DNA of 47,550 nt from Streptomyces exfoliatus. GTDB lineage: Bacteria > Actinomycetota > Actinomycetes > Streptomycetales > Streptomycetaceae. The notes beneath the pieces were generated by a model that was not told the origin of the DNA, did not search any database, and worked only from the letters and a program-made list of their open reading frames with translations. The position numbers were made by a program, and so were the translations under genes. Positions 31,994 through 40,777 of the stretch are shown piece after piece (position 1 is the stretch's first letter; the number at the start of each line of letters is the position of its first letter). The stretch covers positions 1 to 47,550 of the forward strand of contig NZ_JNZP01000050.1 in assembly GCF_000725545.1 (NCBI RefSeq), written 5' to 3'.

Positions 31994-32189
31994 CCCGGTC
32001 CACCTCCTCGTCCACACAGGGCGCACCGAACCGCCACCCTGCACCCCACGGTGGAGCATCAAGGCGTTGCCGCGCAGCGAGTCGGCATATCCCAAAGGCA
32101 CATCGGTTGCGCGCGCCACGCTGCGCGCCCCCGGCCCGCCTGGAAGCAGGCACTCGGCAACGCCGTCGCAGGGACCCTTGGGGGCGTCA

Positions 32190-32260
32190 GGGCCGTGTGC
32201 ACGGTGTGCGGGCCTGTTTGGCGTCGATCGTGACGAGTTCGCCGTAACGGGCGGAGCTGG
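32190..32260 (-). pseudogene. Fragment of a PD-(D/E)XK gene like that at 12.6 kb
   Basis: The minus strand reads [20 protein letters not shown], matching the catalytic segment [11 protein letters not shown] of the 12.6 kb gene; the DNA around GCGTCGATCGTGACGAGTTC is almost the same. Nothing of the rest remains in frame. The flanking 31994-32402 stretch has no other gene that I can support. Confidence 0.55.
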
Positions 32261-32402
32261 CCGAGCAGCCGGCTGAAGAAATTGCGCTGGATGGCGGCGT
32301 GGCAGTCGGAGTGCTTGTCGCGGGAGGGGCGCCGGTTGTGGGCTCTGGCGCATGCTCTTGATCAGAAGTTGCACCGAGCGACACACGTCTCGTTTGCCCC
32401 TT

Positions 32403-33089
32403 TCACGCGTTGTTGGAGTTCTCCTGTTCCCAGGCCTGGATGATCTCGATAGGGATGCGCCCGCGTTCAGGTAGGTCGTAGCCGTGGGCGTGGGCCCAGT
32501 CGCGGATGGTGCGTGTGCTGACGGATGTCCGGGGGGCTGCAACCGGTGTGTTGCTATGGAGAGCTGAAGGGGTGAAGGTGGCCCCGTGTTCAAGGAGGTC
32601 CTTGGGGAACATGGGGATGTGTGTTGTTCCGCTGAGAGTGGCGACGAGGAATTCGGTCAAGGACCCGTCGTAGATGTACCAGGGGGCGCGCAAGGCTTCG
32701 TTGACGGCGACGGTCCACTCGTCCGGGGTGCCAGCGGGCTGGGTGACCCAGAAGAGGTAGTCCCCGTTGCCCGTGACTCCCATGGCGAAGAGATCCTCGG
32801 GAGGGTGCGGCAATGCCCAGGGGTGTCGGGCAGTTTGTCGGACCTCTTCGATCTGCGTTCGTAGACGGGCCGGCATGGGCCCGGTCAGGTCGGCCCACTC
32901 GCTGGGGGCGTGAGGCTGGTACAGGGAGATGAAGTCGCAGAACTGGCCCGGGCCGTAGGTGGTGACGAGTTGCTTGTAGTCCTGGGGCAGGTTCATGCCC
33001 AGTGCAGCCTCGATCCGGGACCAGTCAGGGGCTGGCGGGACGGTAGGGGGAGGTGGGCACAGGGCCGTCAGTGCTGTGAGGGCAGTCAT
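32403..33089 (-). CDS. SUKH (SMI1/KNR4) immunity protein with Lsr2-type C-terminus
   Basis: A 228-residue protein. Residues about 20-150 match the SUKH/SMI1 fold: DWSRIEAALGMNLPQDYKQL and VTTYGPGQFCDFISLYQP at the start, then GDYLFWVTQPAGTPDEWTVA and a late segment with TEFLVATLSG. The last 40 residues (TRTIRDWAHAHGYDLPERGR, then IPIEIIQAWEQ) match the C-terminal DNA-binding domain of Lsr2, including its R-G-R motif (209-211). AAGGAATCGG precedes the ATG. It starts 15 bases after the RHS toxin fragment's stop, the standard place for an immunity gene. It probably binds and neutralises the nuclease tip. Confidence 0.82.
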   Translation of the reverse strand: MTALTALTALCPPPPTVPPAPDWSRIEAALGMNLPQDYKQLVTTYGPGQFCDFISLYQPHAPSEWADLTGPMPARLRTQIEEVRQTARHPWALPHPPEDLFAMGVTGNGDYLFWVTQPAGTPDEWTVAVNEALRAPWYIYDGSLTEFLVATLSGTTHIPMFPKDLLEHGATFTPSALHSNTPVAAPRTSVSTRTIRDWAHAHGYDLPERGRIPIEIIQAWEQENSNNA

Positions 33090-33104
33090 CCGATTCCTTG
33101 GAGG

Positions 33105-33989
33105 CTAAGGACGGCGCCGGGGGCGGGGCTCGTCGTGAGCAGGGTTGTTAAGGATGGTCCCCTCATCGAACAGGAGGTTGCCGTCCCGGTCCTTTTTGGC
33201 TCCGAACGCCTCGAGCTGGATGGTCTTGGGGGGTGAGTCAGGATCATCGTTTACGTACTCCAGGTACACGCTGTACTGGACGACGTCGTTTCCGGCGACA
33301 GCGTCGTACACACGCTGCTCGAACATGCTCATTTCTGGCGTGTTCGTCGGGTTCTGGGAGATCGTGAACAGGTTGTCGTCATGATCACCGGATCCGCCGA
33401 GCTGCCGCGCCAGCATGTGCCCGCGGGCCTGTCCCTTGTCCGGCTGGTAGCCAGGAGGGATGATCGAGTTACGGGCGTGTGTGCCTTCATCAAGCATGTT
33501 GCGGGTGATGATGGCGTGCATCTCATAGGGACGTCCGTGCTCGTCGCGAACCCACCTGACTTGCCCCGCCCATGTGGGATCCGGCTCGCAGGCTGCCAGG
33601 CCCAGGGGGTCAGCCAGAATGAACGGGTTCGCGACATAGGCGTAGGGGTTGATCGACGGAGCGATGCCCAATGGGTCGGGCGAGAGGTACCTGCCCGCTT
33701 CGGGGTCGTAGTAGCGGTTGAAGTTGTAGTGCAGACCCGTCTCGGGGTCGAAGTACTGGCCCGGGTAGCGCAGCGGGGTATAGGCGGTGCTGTTCTTGTT
33801 CCACTGGGTGGCGCCCCAAGCGGTGCTGCGGGCTCGCCAGGCCAGGGACCCGTCGGCCGAGACCATTTCCGTGGGGCTGCCCACGAGGTCGGTGACGATC
33901 GCGAAGAACCGGCGATCGACCTCCTGCTGTGTGCCGCCGGCCTTCATTTCACGCTGGCTCAGGGGTTTTAGTCCGGCGTAGTCCCACAC
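33105..33989 (-). pseudogene. RHS toxin C-terminal part with Endonuclease_NS_2-like tip (out of frame)
   Basis: The last RHS repeats and the conserved core boundary are present (RYPGQYFDPETGLHYNFNRY and YDPEAGRYLSPDPLGI, then AYVANPFILADPLGL). A toxin tip follows, with KGQARGHMLARQLGGSGDHD, NLFTISQNPTNTPEMSMFEQ and RVYDAVAG. The GH and N residues fit the DNA/RNA non-specific endonuclease (NUC1/Endonuclease_NS_2) family. The same frame remains open upstream to about 34095 (NDEQVTQTTTFRWDGAQLVE), but the main protein is in another frame, so the tip is not joined to it. Confidence 0.8.
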
Positions 33990-33999
33990 CAGGGTCGCG

Positions 34000-36900
34000 T
34001 CATCGTCCTGCTGCTCGACCAGCTGTGCGCCATCCCAGCGGAAGGTCGTGGTCTGTGTGACTTGCTCGTCGTTCTGACCTACGCCAGCGATCCCCCTCAG
34101 GTGTCTGGACCTGGGTGAGTCGATCTTCCGCGTCCCACTGGAAGTGCCAGGTCAGAGTCGTGCCGCTGAGTGTCTTGGTCCGGCGGAGTGTGAGGCGGCC
34201 CTGCTCGTCGTAGCTGTAGCGCGTGCGCCCTGCCCGGACCAGGCGAGCGCCCTCGTATTGCCGGTCTCCGACGGCTGATTGGCCCGGTGCCTGGGCTGGA
34301 AGGGCTGTGCGGCTCTGGTCACCAGCAGCGTTGTAGGCGTACCGCTCCGTCCAGCCACGCGCCTGGACCTCTCGCACGCGACTGGCTGCATCCAGCAAGA
34401 ACGTGCGGCGCCCCGCCAGGCTGTCCTCGATACTCGTAGGCACGCCGTCGGCCTGGTAAGTAAAGCTACGGCGTAGCAGGGGCTCACTGGTGTTGCCCAG
34501 GGTCATGTGGGTGAGACGGCCAACGGGGTCCCAGTCCTGCCGCATCTCCAGGGCGTCATCAACGAAGCGTGCGGTCTCGCGGCCGAGCGCGTCTCGTTCG
34601 AACCGGAAAGCGCGCTCCCCCACTGTGTAAGACGCCAGGCCGCTCGCCGTGTACTCCAGCAGGCTTTCGGCGCCGGAGGGCGTGCGCCTGCCGACGCGGC
34701 GCCCGAGGGCATCGTAGGTGAAGGACATAGTGGCGCCGTTGACGGTCTCGGCAACGATGCGACCTGAGAGGTCTCTCTCCAGCTGGATGCGGGAATGTGC
34801 GTTCGTGATCTGCGCGACGTGCCCGCTCTCGTCGTGAGTGAACTGCGAGACCGAACCATCGTCGTGCGTGATGTGGGTGACGCGGCCGAGGATGTCACGG
34901 TCGAAACTGATGCTCTGGCCGGCAGCGTTCGTCCGCCGGACGATGAATCCGAGTGGATCGCGCTCGTACGTCAGTGTGCGGCCGTCGAAGTCTTGCTCCG
35001 CGACGAGCCTGCCTGCAGCGTCGTAGATGTATTCCCACACCAGGCCTTCGGCGTTGGTGACCGCTGTCAGCCGCAGCTCCGTGTCATGGGTGAAGTGATA
35101 GTCGCTGTGCTCACCTGTCTGGGTGCTCAGCAGCAGGTCAAAGTGGCCGGAGGAGTGAGTGGTGGTGCGGCCCATGCGGTCGGTGTGTGAAACGAGGTTG
35201 CCCTCGCCGTCCCATGTCCATTCCTCGCGGCTGCCGTCCGGCATTTCGCGCCAGATGAGTTTCCCTTCGACGCTCCAGCCCTGCTGCACGACGCCACCCA
35301 GAGCGTCGACGACCTTGGTGACACGTCCGAAGGCGTCACGTGTGCATGAGGCGGTCGTCCCGTCAGGCCGCGTGACCTGTACCTGGAGGCCGGCGGCATT
35401 GGTCGTATAGCGGGTGGAGGCCCCCAACGCATCCTGGACGAGACACAGGTGCCCGCGGGGATTGAACACGTACTCGGTGCGGGCTCCGGCCGGGTCCACG
35501 GACCCGGTGAGGTTGCCGCGTTCGTCGTAGTCGTAGCGGCGAGAGATTCCGGCGCGTTCGGTGATCACCTCAGGCAGGTGCAGCTTGCTGTAGGTGGCGG
35601 TGGTCCGCACGCCGTCCGGCGCGACAAGACCGGTGAGATTGCCGTGCTCATCCCGCTCAAAGCGGGTGGAACGGTCAAGCGCGTCTGTCTGGACGAGCAG
35701 CCGGTCGTGGGCATCGAACTCGAACCGCGTGGCGTGTCCCAGGGGGTCGATCTGGCTGGTGACCTGGAGACGGCTGTTGAGGACGTATGTCGTCGTCGCG
35801 TCCTGCGAGTTCGTGTAGTGGGTGATCCGGTCGCCGGTTTCCGGGTGGACGTTGTACGAGAACGTCGACGAGAGGTAGCCGTCGGGGCCGATCGTGCGGA
35901 CCACTCGCCCCTCGGTGTCGTAGACATACTGGAACGTCGAGTCGTTGCGGTCGGTCCAGGAAGTGATCCGGCCTTCCGGGCTGTAGGTGAAGCGCAGCGG
36001 CAGACCGGAGGAGTTGGTGACCTCGGCTAGGTTGCCCAAGTCGTCGTACGCGTACCGCATGACGGTGACAGGGCCATCGTCGGTGCGCAGGGAAAGTTCA
36101 CTGATGCGGGTGTCTTCGGCCGTGAGCTGGACGGTGTAGCCGCCGTTGTGAGTAACCGCGGTCGGGGTTCCGTCCGGGCGCCGGGAGAAGGTGAGCCGAT
36201 TGTGGTTTCTATCGGTCAGGCTGGTCAGCCAGTAAGCGGGAGAGGCACGGTAGGGGCTGCCGGTGAAGGAGCGGGTCACTCCGGTGTGAAGGTCGGTTGC
36301 CGTGTAGGTGGTCTCGTCCTCGCTCTGGCCGCCGTAGACCAAGGCAATTCGTGGGCCCTCCACGGGCAGGACCGCGGTGCCGTCCGGTAGGGGGAGACTG
36401 GGATAGACCAGGGTGGAACCGTCCTCGCGTGCCCAGATCGCCCCGGCTCCGGGCACGTCGGTTTCGAGGCGTTCATCGAAGGTGGAGGTCCAGCTGCGGC
36501 CGAAGAAGTGGCCGAAGCGGTACTCGGAGAGATGGGTGCGGCGAAGGACGAGGGGAAGGACTCCCGGAAGGGACAGGTCGGTCTGGGGGAGGGTCATCTC
36601 ACCCGTTGCTACATCGACAGGGTCGTTGGCGCACTTCTTCTTCGTGAGCTCGATCCCGTGCCGGCGCGGGTCGGATTTCACGCCACGGAGCGAATCAGGC
36701 TTCAGGTACGCGTCTCCGCGCCTGCCACTGCGATCGCCAGGATTCTTCCCCCTGTTCCGCTCGTCGTCTCCGCCCTTGCGTTGCCGGGCGATACGGGCAG
36801 CGGTGTCGTCGTCGTTGTTCTTGTGGTCGACGGAGATCTGCTTGACGACCCTCGGCAGCGTCTTGCCGACGTGGTCGCCCATCGTGTTGGCAGACTTCAC

Positions 36901-37803
36901 CAGGGCGCCCATGGCCTTCTCGATGGCCGGGTCCAGGGCGTCGGCGATGCTGTCCCGGCCCTTGTTGCGTCCCTGAGCCGTCTTCGCCTTCGCCAGTTTC
37001 CCGGCGGTCTTGCCATGGATGCCGACGCTCACACTGTTCAGTTTCGTACCGGCGTTGGCGTGCTCGTCGTGCTCGATGTGGAAGCCCTTGCCTCCGGGCG
37101 ACCGTCGCCCGCCATTTCCGGTGTCGGCCGAGGCGAGGTTCAGGCCCTCCTTGGCGCCCTGCACACCTTCGTCGAAGGCGTCCTTGCCTGCTTGCCTGGT
37201 CTGGCCGAGGTCTACACCGTTCTGGACGCCCAAGGCGTCCATGCTGACCTGGACCACCAGGTCCGCGGCCATGTTCTCCAGCGCCGCCACGGCCGGCTCG
37301 GTCATCACACCGACGATGTGACCGACCGCCTCTTCCATCGCGCCCGTGATGAACTTCAGCAGTTGCTTCTTCGTGTAGGCGATCGCACCGGCACCCAGCA
37401 GCGCGGACAGACCACCGGTCACCGGGATCAGTGCCATGGCCAGACCTGTCTGGCCGGCCAGGATGCCGAGCTCGGCGACCGCTTTCCACTTCATGCCCTC
37501 GATCGCACCCGCCGCCATGTCCAGCGCGTCCGCGATGGTCCGGGCCGCGGACACCATGTCCTTCAGGTGCTTGCCCTTGACCTTGCCCCAGTGCTCGTTC
37601 AGCGCGTCCATCGCCTCGCCGTGACCCGACGACAGCAAACGCTCCATGTGGTTGTTGGCGAGCTGCCCGTCGTCGGCGAGGTCGTCCGCGAACTCCCGCA
37701 GCGCGTCCGCCATCTCCCGGTAGGCGTCCTCGTCCACGTTGGGCCAGTTCACCCCCACGAGGTCCAGCAGCGTGTCCGCCCAGTCCGGCACCGTGACAGC
37801 CAT
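34000..37803 (-). CDS. WXG-type RHS polymorphic toxin, N-terminal part
   Basis: A 1267-residue protein. Residues about 1-220 have a helical WXG100/type-VII-like leader (VPDWADTLLDLVGVNWPNVD, LSSGHGEAMDALNEHWGKVK) and a hydrophobic segment (LAMALIPVTGGLSALLGAGA). A DUF6531-type segment (CANDPVDVATGEMTLPQTDL) follows, then dozens of RHS/YD repeats (FTYSPEGRITSWTDRNDS, YVYDTEGRVVRTIGPDGYLS, RYDYDERGNLTGSVDPAG). Near 34110 a probable 35-45-base deletion joins GDRWR to the wrong frame and it ends at TGA 34000. The ATG has GGGGGAT upstream. It is exported, and dead unless rescued by frameshifting. Confidence 0.85.
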   Translation of the reverse strand: MAVTVPDWADTLLDLVGVNWPNVDEDAYREMADALREFADDLADDGQLANNHMERLLSSGHGEAMDALNEHWGKVKGKHLKDMVSAARTIADALDMAAGAIEGMKWKAVAELGILAGQTGLAMALIPVTGGLSALLGAGAIAYTKKQLLKFITGAMEEAVGHIVGVMTEPAVAALENMAADLVVQVSMDALGVQNGVDLGQTRQAGKDAFDEGVQGAKEGLNLASADTGNGGRRSPGGKGFHIEHDEHANAGTKLNSVSVGIHGKTAGKLAKAKTAQGRNKGRDSIADALDPAIEKAMGALVKSANTMGDHVGKTLPRVVKQISVDHKNNDDDTAARIARQRKGGDDERNRGKNPGDRSGRRGDAYLKPDSLRGVKSDPRRHGIELTKKKCANDPVDVATGEMTLPQTDLSLPGVLPLVLRRTHLSEYRFGHFFGRSWTSTFDERLETDVPGAGAIWAREDGSTLVYPSLPLPDGTAVLPVEGPRIALVYGGQSEDETTYTATDLHTGVTRSFTGSPYRASPAYWLTSLTDRNHNRLTFSRRPDGTPTAVTHNGGYTVQLTAEDTRISELSLRTDDGPVTVMRYAYDDLGNLAEVTNSSGLPLRFTYSPEGRITSWTDRNDSTFQYVYDTEGRVVRTIGPDGYLSSTFSYNVHPETGDRITHYTNSQDATTTYVLNSRLQVTSQIDPLGHATRFEFDAHDRLLVQTDALDRSTRFERDEHGNLTGLVAPDGVRTTATYSKLHLPEVITERAGISRRYDYDERGNLTGSVDPAGARTEYVFNPRGHLCLVQDALGASTRYTTNAAGLQVQVTRPDGTTASCTRDAFGRVTKVVDALGGVVQQGWSVEGKLIWREMPDGSREEWTWDGEGNLVSHTDRMGRTTTHSSGHFDLLLSTQTGEHSDYHFTHDTELRLTAVTNAEGLVWEYIYDAAGRLVAEQDFDGRTLTYERDPLGFIVRRTNAAGQSISFDRDILGRVTHITHDDGSVSQFTHDESGHVAQITNAHSRIQLERDLSGRIVAETVNGATMSFTYDALGRRVGRRTPSGAESLLEYTASGLASYTVGERAFRFERDALGRETARFVDDALEMRQDWDPVGRLTHMTLGNTSEPLLRRSFTYQADGVPTSIEDSLAGRRTFLLDAASRVREVQARGWTERYAYNAAGDQSRTALPAQAPGQSAVGDRQYEGARLVRAGRTRYSYDEQGRLTLRRTKTLSGTTLTWHFQWDAEDRLTQVQTPEGDRWRRSERRASHTDHDLPLGWRTAGRAAGR

Positions 37804-38717
37804 GGTCGAAGATCCCCCGTCGGATGATGATCAGTCAGCCGAACAGTCCTACCACGGTGCCTGGACGACGGGTAATCCGCTACAGCAACCTGTCTGGATA
37901 CGTGGCGAAAAATGTCATCGGTCCAGCGAAAGTCGCAGGTCACATCGCTGTGCGTTCAAGAAGCTGGGACCAGCGAGTGGTTAACGTCGTCGCGAGTGCG
38001 ACTGAGTAACGGACGGGGCCTGCAGAGTGCGACCAACCCTCTGCTAGGCGCACTCGGCGAGCCCAGCCGTCCACGGACTTCACATGGAATAGATGCGGCA
38101 CTGGCGAGCGGATGTGGTGGGACCTGCTGTCACTGGACCAGATTTCCGAGCAGTTCACCGCCGTCGCCGTGAGGCAAGCGCCGCCCCTTTGGCTTGGTGC
38201 TCACGCCCGGTGAGAAGAAGGGTCTGGTTACGAGGACCTCCGTACGGTCGGTGACCGGCTCTCCCCACCCTCGCTCTTCTCCCCCACCCCCATGGCATGG
38301 CCGCTGGTCGTGTCCCAGCTGGTGCGACCGCGGCTTCGGCCCCCGGTCCAGCCTGTGGACCGAGTAACGAAGGATTGGGTGGGCTCCGCTCGGTGGGTTC
38401 CACCGAGCCGGCTCCACTCTCTCTTCAAGCTGGTAGAGCAGCAGCAGGGCGTCGAGGGCGTGCTGGGCGGGTGACCAGTCGCACTGCTTCAGCGTGCTGA
38501 GCAGGGCCAGGCGGTCGTCGCGTAGCGGCCCTATTGACACTCCCCGGCCGCCTCGCCCAACTGCCAGCGGCGGGTTCCTCTCGACGCGCGTACACAGGGC
38601 CAAGACCCTGCTGTACGTGCTCCGCACCTCTCGAGGCCCGTGTGAGGTCCTCCAGTGGAGCCATGGCGGCCAGGGCCGCGCAGATGGCCGCGGGCATACC
38701 GCGCACGGGGCCGAGGG
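37804..38717. other. Intergenic region with decayed helical-protein fragments
   Basis: Part of this stretch reads protein-like on the minus strand in different frames: LRDDRLALLSTLKQCDWSPA and QHALDALLLLYQLEE (about 38430-38530), and RGMPAAICAALAAMAPLEDL (about 38640-38700). These look like pieces of one decayed helical protein. The left 300 bases are the upstream region of the RHS gene. Confidence 0.35.
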
Positions 38718-39098
38718 CTATGCGGGCAGCGTGGCGGTGGCCGGGCCGCGCTGGGATCGAGGGGTCTTGGTGCCGGGGTGGCGGGGCTCGATGGTGCGGG
38801 GGTCGACGGCTTCTCCGGGGGCGCCTTCTCTGTAGACGCCGTCGGGGTCGCTGTCCCGGTCGTGCGGGAGCAGGAAGAAGACTCGCCGCTTGTACAGGCC
38901 GCTGTCAGGGTCGGACTCGGCGGTGCCGGCGAGGAGCGCGTAGCCGATCATGCGGCCGTCACGGAGGTAGGGCGGTCGTGTGTTGCGCCGCCTGGTCTTG
39001 TCGAGGGCTTGTCGGACGTAGTCAAGCTTGTCCGTGTCCTCCAGCCAGACCACGTCTGCTTCGTGGATGAGATCGCTTTCGGTCAACAGCGAACTCAT
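38718..39098 (-). CDS. Small coupled protein downstream of the replication helicase
   Basis: A 126-residue protein starting MSSLLTESDLIHEADVVWLE. It is soluble, with a mixed charged helix (DYVRQALDKTRRRNTRPPYL) and a strand-rich middle (IGYALLAGTAESDPDSGLYK, RRVFFLLPHDRDSDPDGVY). Its ATG overlaps the stop of the helicase gene by four bases (ATGA), so translation is coupled. The family is not recognised; position suggests an accessory replication or plasmid maintenance protein. Confidence 0.68.
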   Translation of the reverse strand: MSSLLTESDLIHEADVVWLEDTDKLDYVRQALDKTRRRNTRPPYLRDGRMIGYALLAGTAESDPDSGLYKRRVFFLLPHDRDSDPDGVYREGAPGEAVDPRTIEPRHPGTKTPRSQRGPATATLPA

Positions 39099-40777
39099 GG
39101 CTGCAGCCCTTCTTCAGTCGGGTTCGCGGGGCCGACGGCCTGGCGCGGGGAGTGGGTGGTCTGGACGGGTGTAACCGAACGGGGTCCCGGTTTTTCATCG
39201 TACGGGGACCCGGGTGTGGGGTGAAGTGCGCCGCCTGCTGAGGGGGTGGGGGCGGGGTCGGGGGTGTCGGTCAGCAGGGCGAGGCCGGGGTAGTACTTGC
39301 GGCCGTTGGACTTGATCATGTCGGCAGGTGAGGCGAGGCCGGCCTCCTGCCGGACGCGGGTGGCGAAGGCGCGTGGGGTGGCCGGGCGGATTCCTTCGCC
39401 GGCGAGACACCAGGAGCTGTACTCGGTGTACAGGAGGCCCTGCTCGACGCGGAGTTCCCCGGGGTCGTCGGCTCTGGTGCAGCATTCGGTGAGGAAGCGC
39501 CCGATGTGGTCTTCGGTGGTGGCGTAGGCGCTGGTGGCCAGGCGTACGCGGCCGGGGCCTTCGAGGGGGTCTCGGGTGGCGAGGTAGCGGCGGGCTCCTT
39601 CGATGAGCCAGTGGAGGATGCCGGGGCCTTCGTCGCGGACGAGTTCGGAGGCGAGGTTGTCGATGCGCCGTCGTTCGGAGACGGTGCGGGTGAAGGGGAT
39701 CAGCCGGATGCGGCGCCAGAAGGCGAAGCCTCCGGTGGTGACCTCAGGCCGGTGGTTACCGAGGAGCCAGAGGTGATGGGTGGGGGCGAAGGAGAAGTAG
39801 TCCTGCCTCATGCGCCGCGCCTTGATCTTGTCTCCGCCGGTGAGGAGACGGACCCGCGCTTCGTCGAACTTGTCGTTGGGTTTGAGTTCGGAGCAGACGA
39901 TCAGGCGGCGGCCATGGAGTTCGGTGAGCTCGGTGGAGTGCTCGCTGAAGGCTCCGCGGTCCATGAGGAAGCCGGGCGGAGCGGCATCTGCGTAGTCCCC
40001 GAGGATCTGGATCATGGTGTCGAGCAGGACGCTCTTGCCGTTCTTGCCCTCGCCGTGGAGAAAGGGCAGTACCTGGGCGCCGACGTCTCCGGTGATGGAG
40101 TAGCCGAGCAGCAGGTGCAGGAAGTCGATCATCTCCCGGCCCTCGGCGTCGTCTCCGAAGGTGTCGGTGAGGAACAGTTGCCATCGGGGGGCGTCCATGG
40201 GGAGCGGGGCGACGGCGGTGGCGCGGGAGTGGAAGTCGTTCTTCGGGTCGGCCTTGTGCATCTGGCCGGTGCGGAGATCGACGACTCCGGAAGGCGTGCA
40301 CAGGGCGTAGGGGTCGCCGTCGAGGGTGTCGGGGTCCACGGACATGTCGGGTGAGGCCTTCGCCTGGATGAGGAGGGCCTTCATGCCGGTGGTCGACAGG
40401 GTGCGCTTCTTGTGGTGGGCGAGTTCTCTGTTGCTGTGGATGCCGCGCGGGTCTGTGTCGGCCATGTCCTCGGCCATTTCGCCGGCTGCCCACAGGGCCG
40501 CCTTCTCGCCGCCGACACGCTTCCAGCGGTAGCCGTCCCAGGAGTGCCAGCCCAGGCCCTCGACGTGACGGAACTGGTCACGGTAGAGCTGCACGAACAG
40601 GCGGGCGTTGCCCCGGTCGGTGAGCGAGGGAGGCAGCAGCGCAGGCGTGCCCCAGGCCGCGGGGGCGGCGGCGCTTTGGGCCGGAAGCGTGACCGCAGGG
40701 TCGGCCGGGGTGAGGGCGAGCATCTGTTGGGCGGCGGCGTCCGCGTCGAAGCGAGGCATGTCTTCGGCCCTGCTCAT
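39095..40777 (-). CDS. Phage/plasmid primase-associated SF3 helicase (P4-type, DUF5906)
   Basis: A 560-residue protein. Residues about 60-200 carry a D5_N-like region (HVEGLGWHSWDGYRWKRVGG, CTPSGVVDLRTGQMHKADPK). From 205 comes a superfamily-3 AAA+ helicase with Walker A HGEGKNGKS (241-249), Walker B in RRLIVCSELKPNDKFDEARV, LLTGGDKIKARRMRQDYFSF (sensor/motif C region) and HHLWLLGNHRPEV. A C-terminal winged-helix-like part follows (CCTRADDPGELRVEQGLLYT, EYSSWCLAGEGIRPATPRAF). It starts with ATG overlapping the primase stop and probably unwinds the element's replication origin. Confidence 0.88.
   Translation of the reverse strand: MSRAEDMPRFDADAAAQQMLALTPADPAVTLPAQSAAAPAAWGTPALLPPSLTDRGNARLFVQLYRDQFRHVEGLGWHSWDGYRWKRVGGEKAALWAAGEMAEDMADTDPRGIHSNRELAHHKKRTLSTTGMKALLIQAKASPDMSVDPDTLDGDPYALCTPSGVVDLRTGQMHKADPKNDFHSRATAVAPLPMDAPRWQLFLTDTFGDDAEGREMIDFLHLLLGYSITGDVGAQVLPFLHGEGKNGKSVLLDTMIQILGDYADAAPPGFLMDRGAFSEHSTELTELHGRRLIVCSELKPNDKFDEARVRLLTGGDKIKARRMRQDYFSFAPTHHLWLLGNHRPEVTTGGFAFWRRIRLIPFTRTVSERRRIDNLASELVRDEGPGILHWLIEGARRYLATRDPLEGPGRVRLATSAYATTEDHIGRFLTECCTRADDPGELRVEQGLLYTEYSSWCLAGEGIRPATPRAFATRVRQEAGLASPADMIKSNGRKYYPGLALLTDTPDPAPTPSAGGALHPTPGSPYDEKPGPRSVTPVQTTHSPRQAVGPANPTEEGLQP

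Noticed and set aside
35449..37827. Several plus-strand frames opposite the RHS toxin
   Set aside because: They mirror the YD-repeat gene and show no independent protein features.
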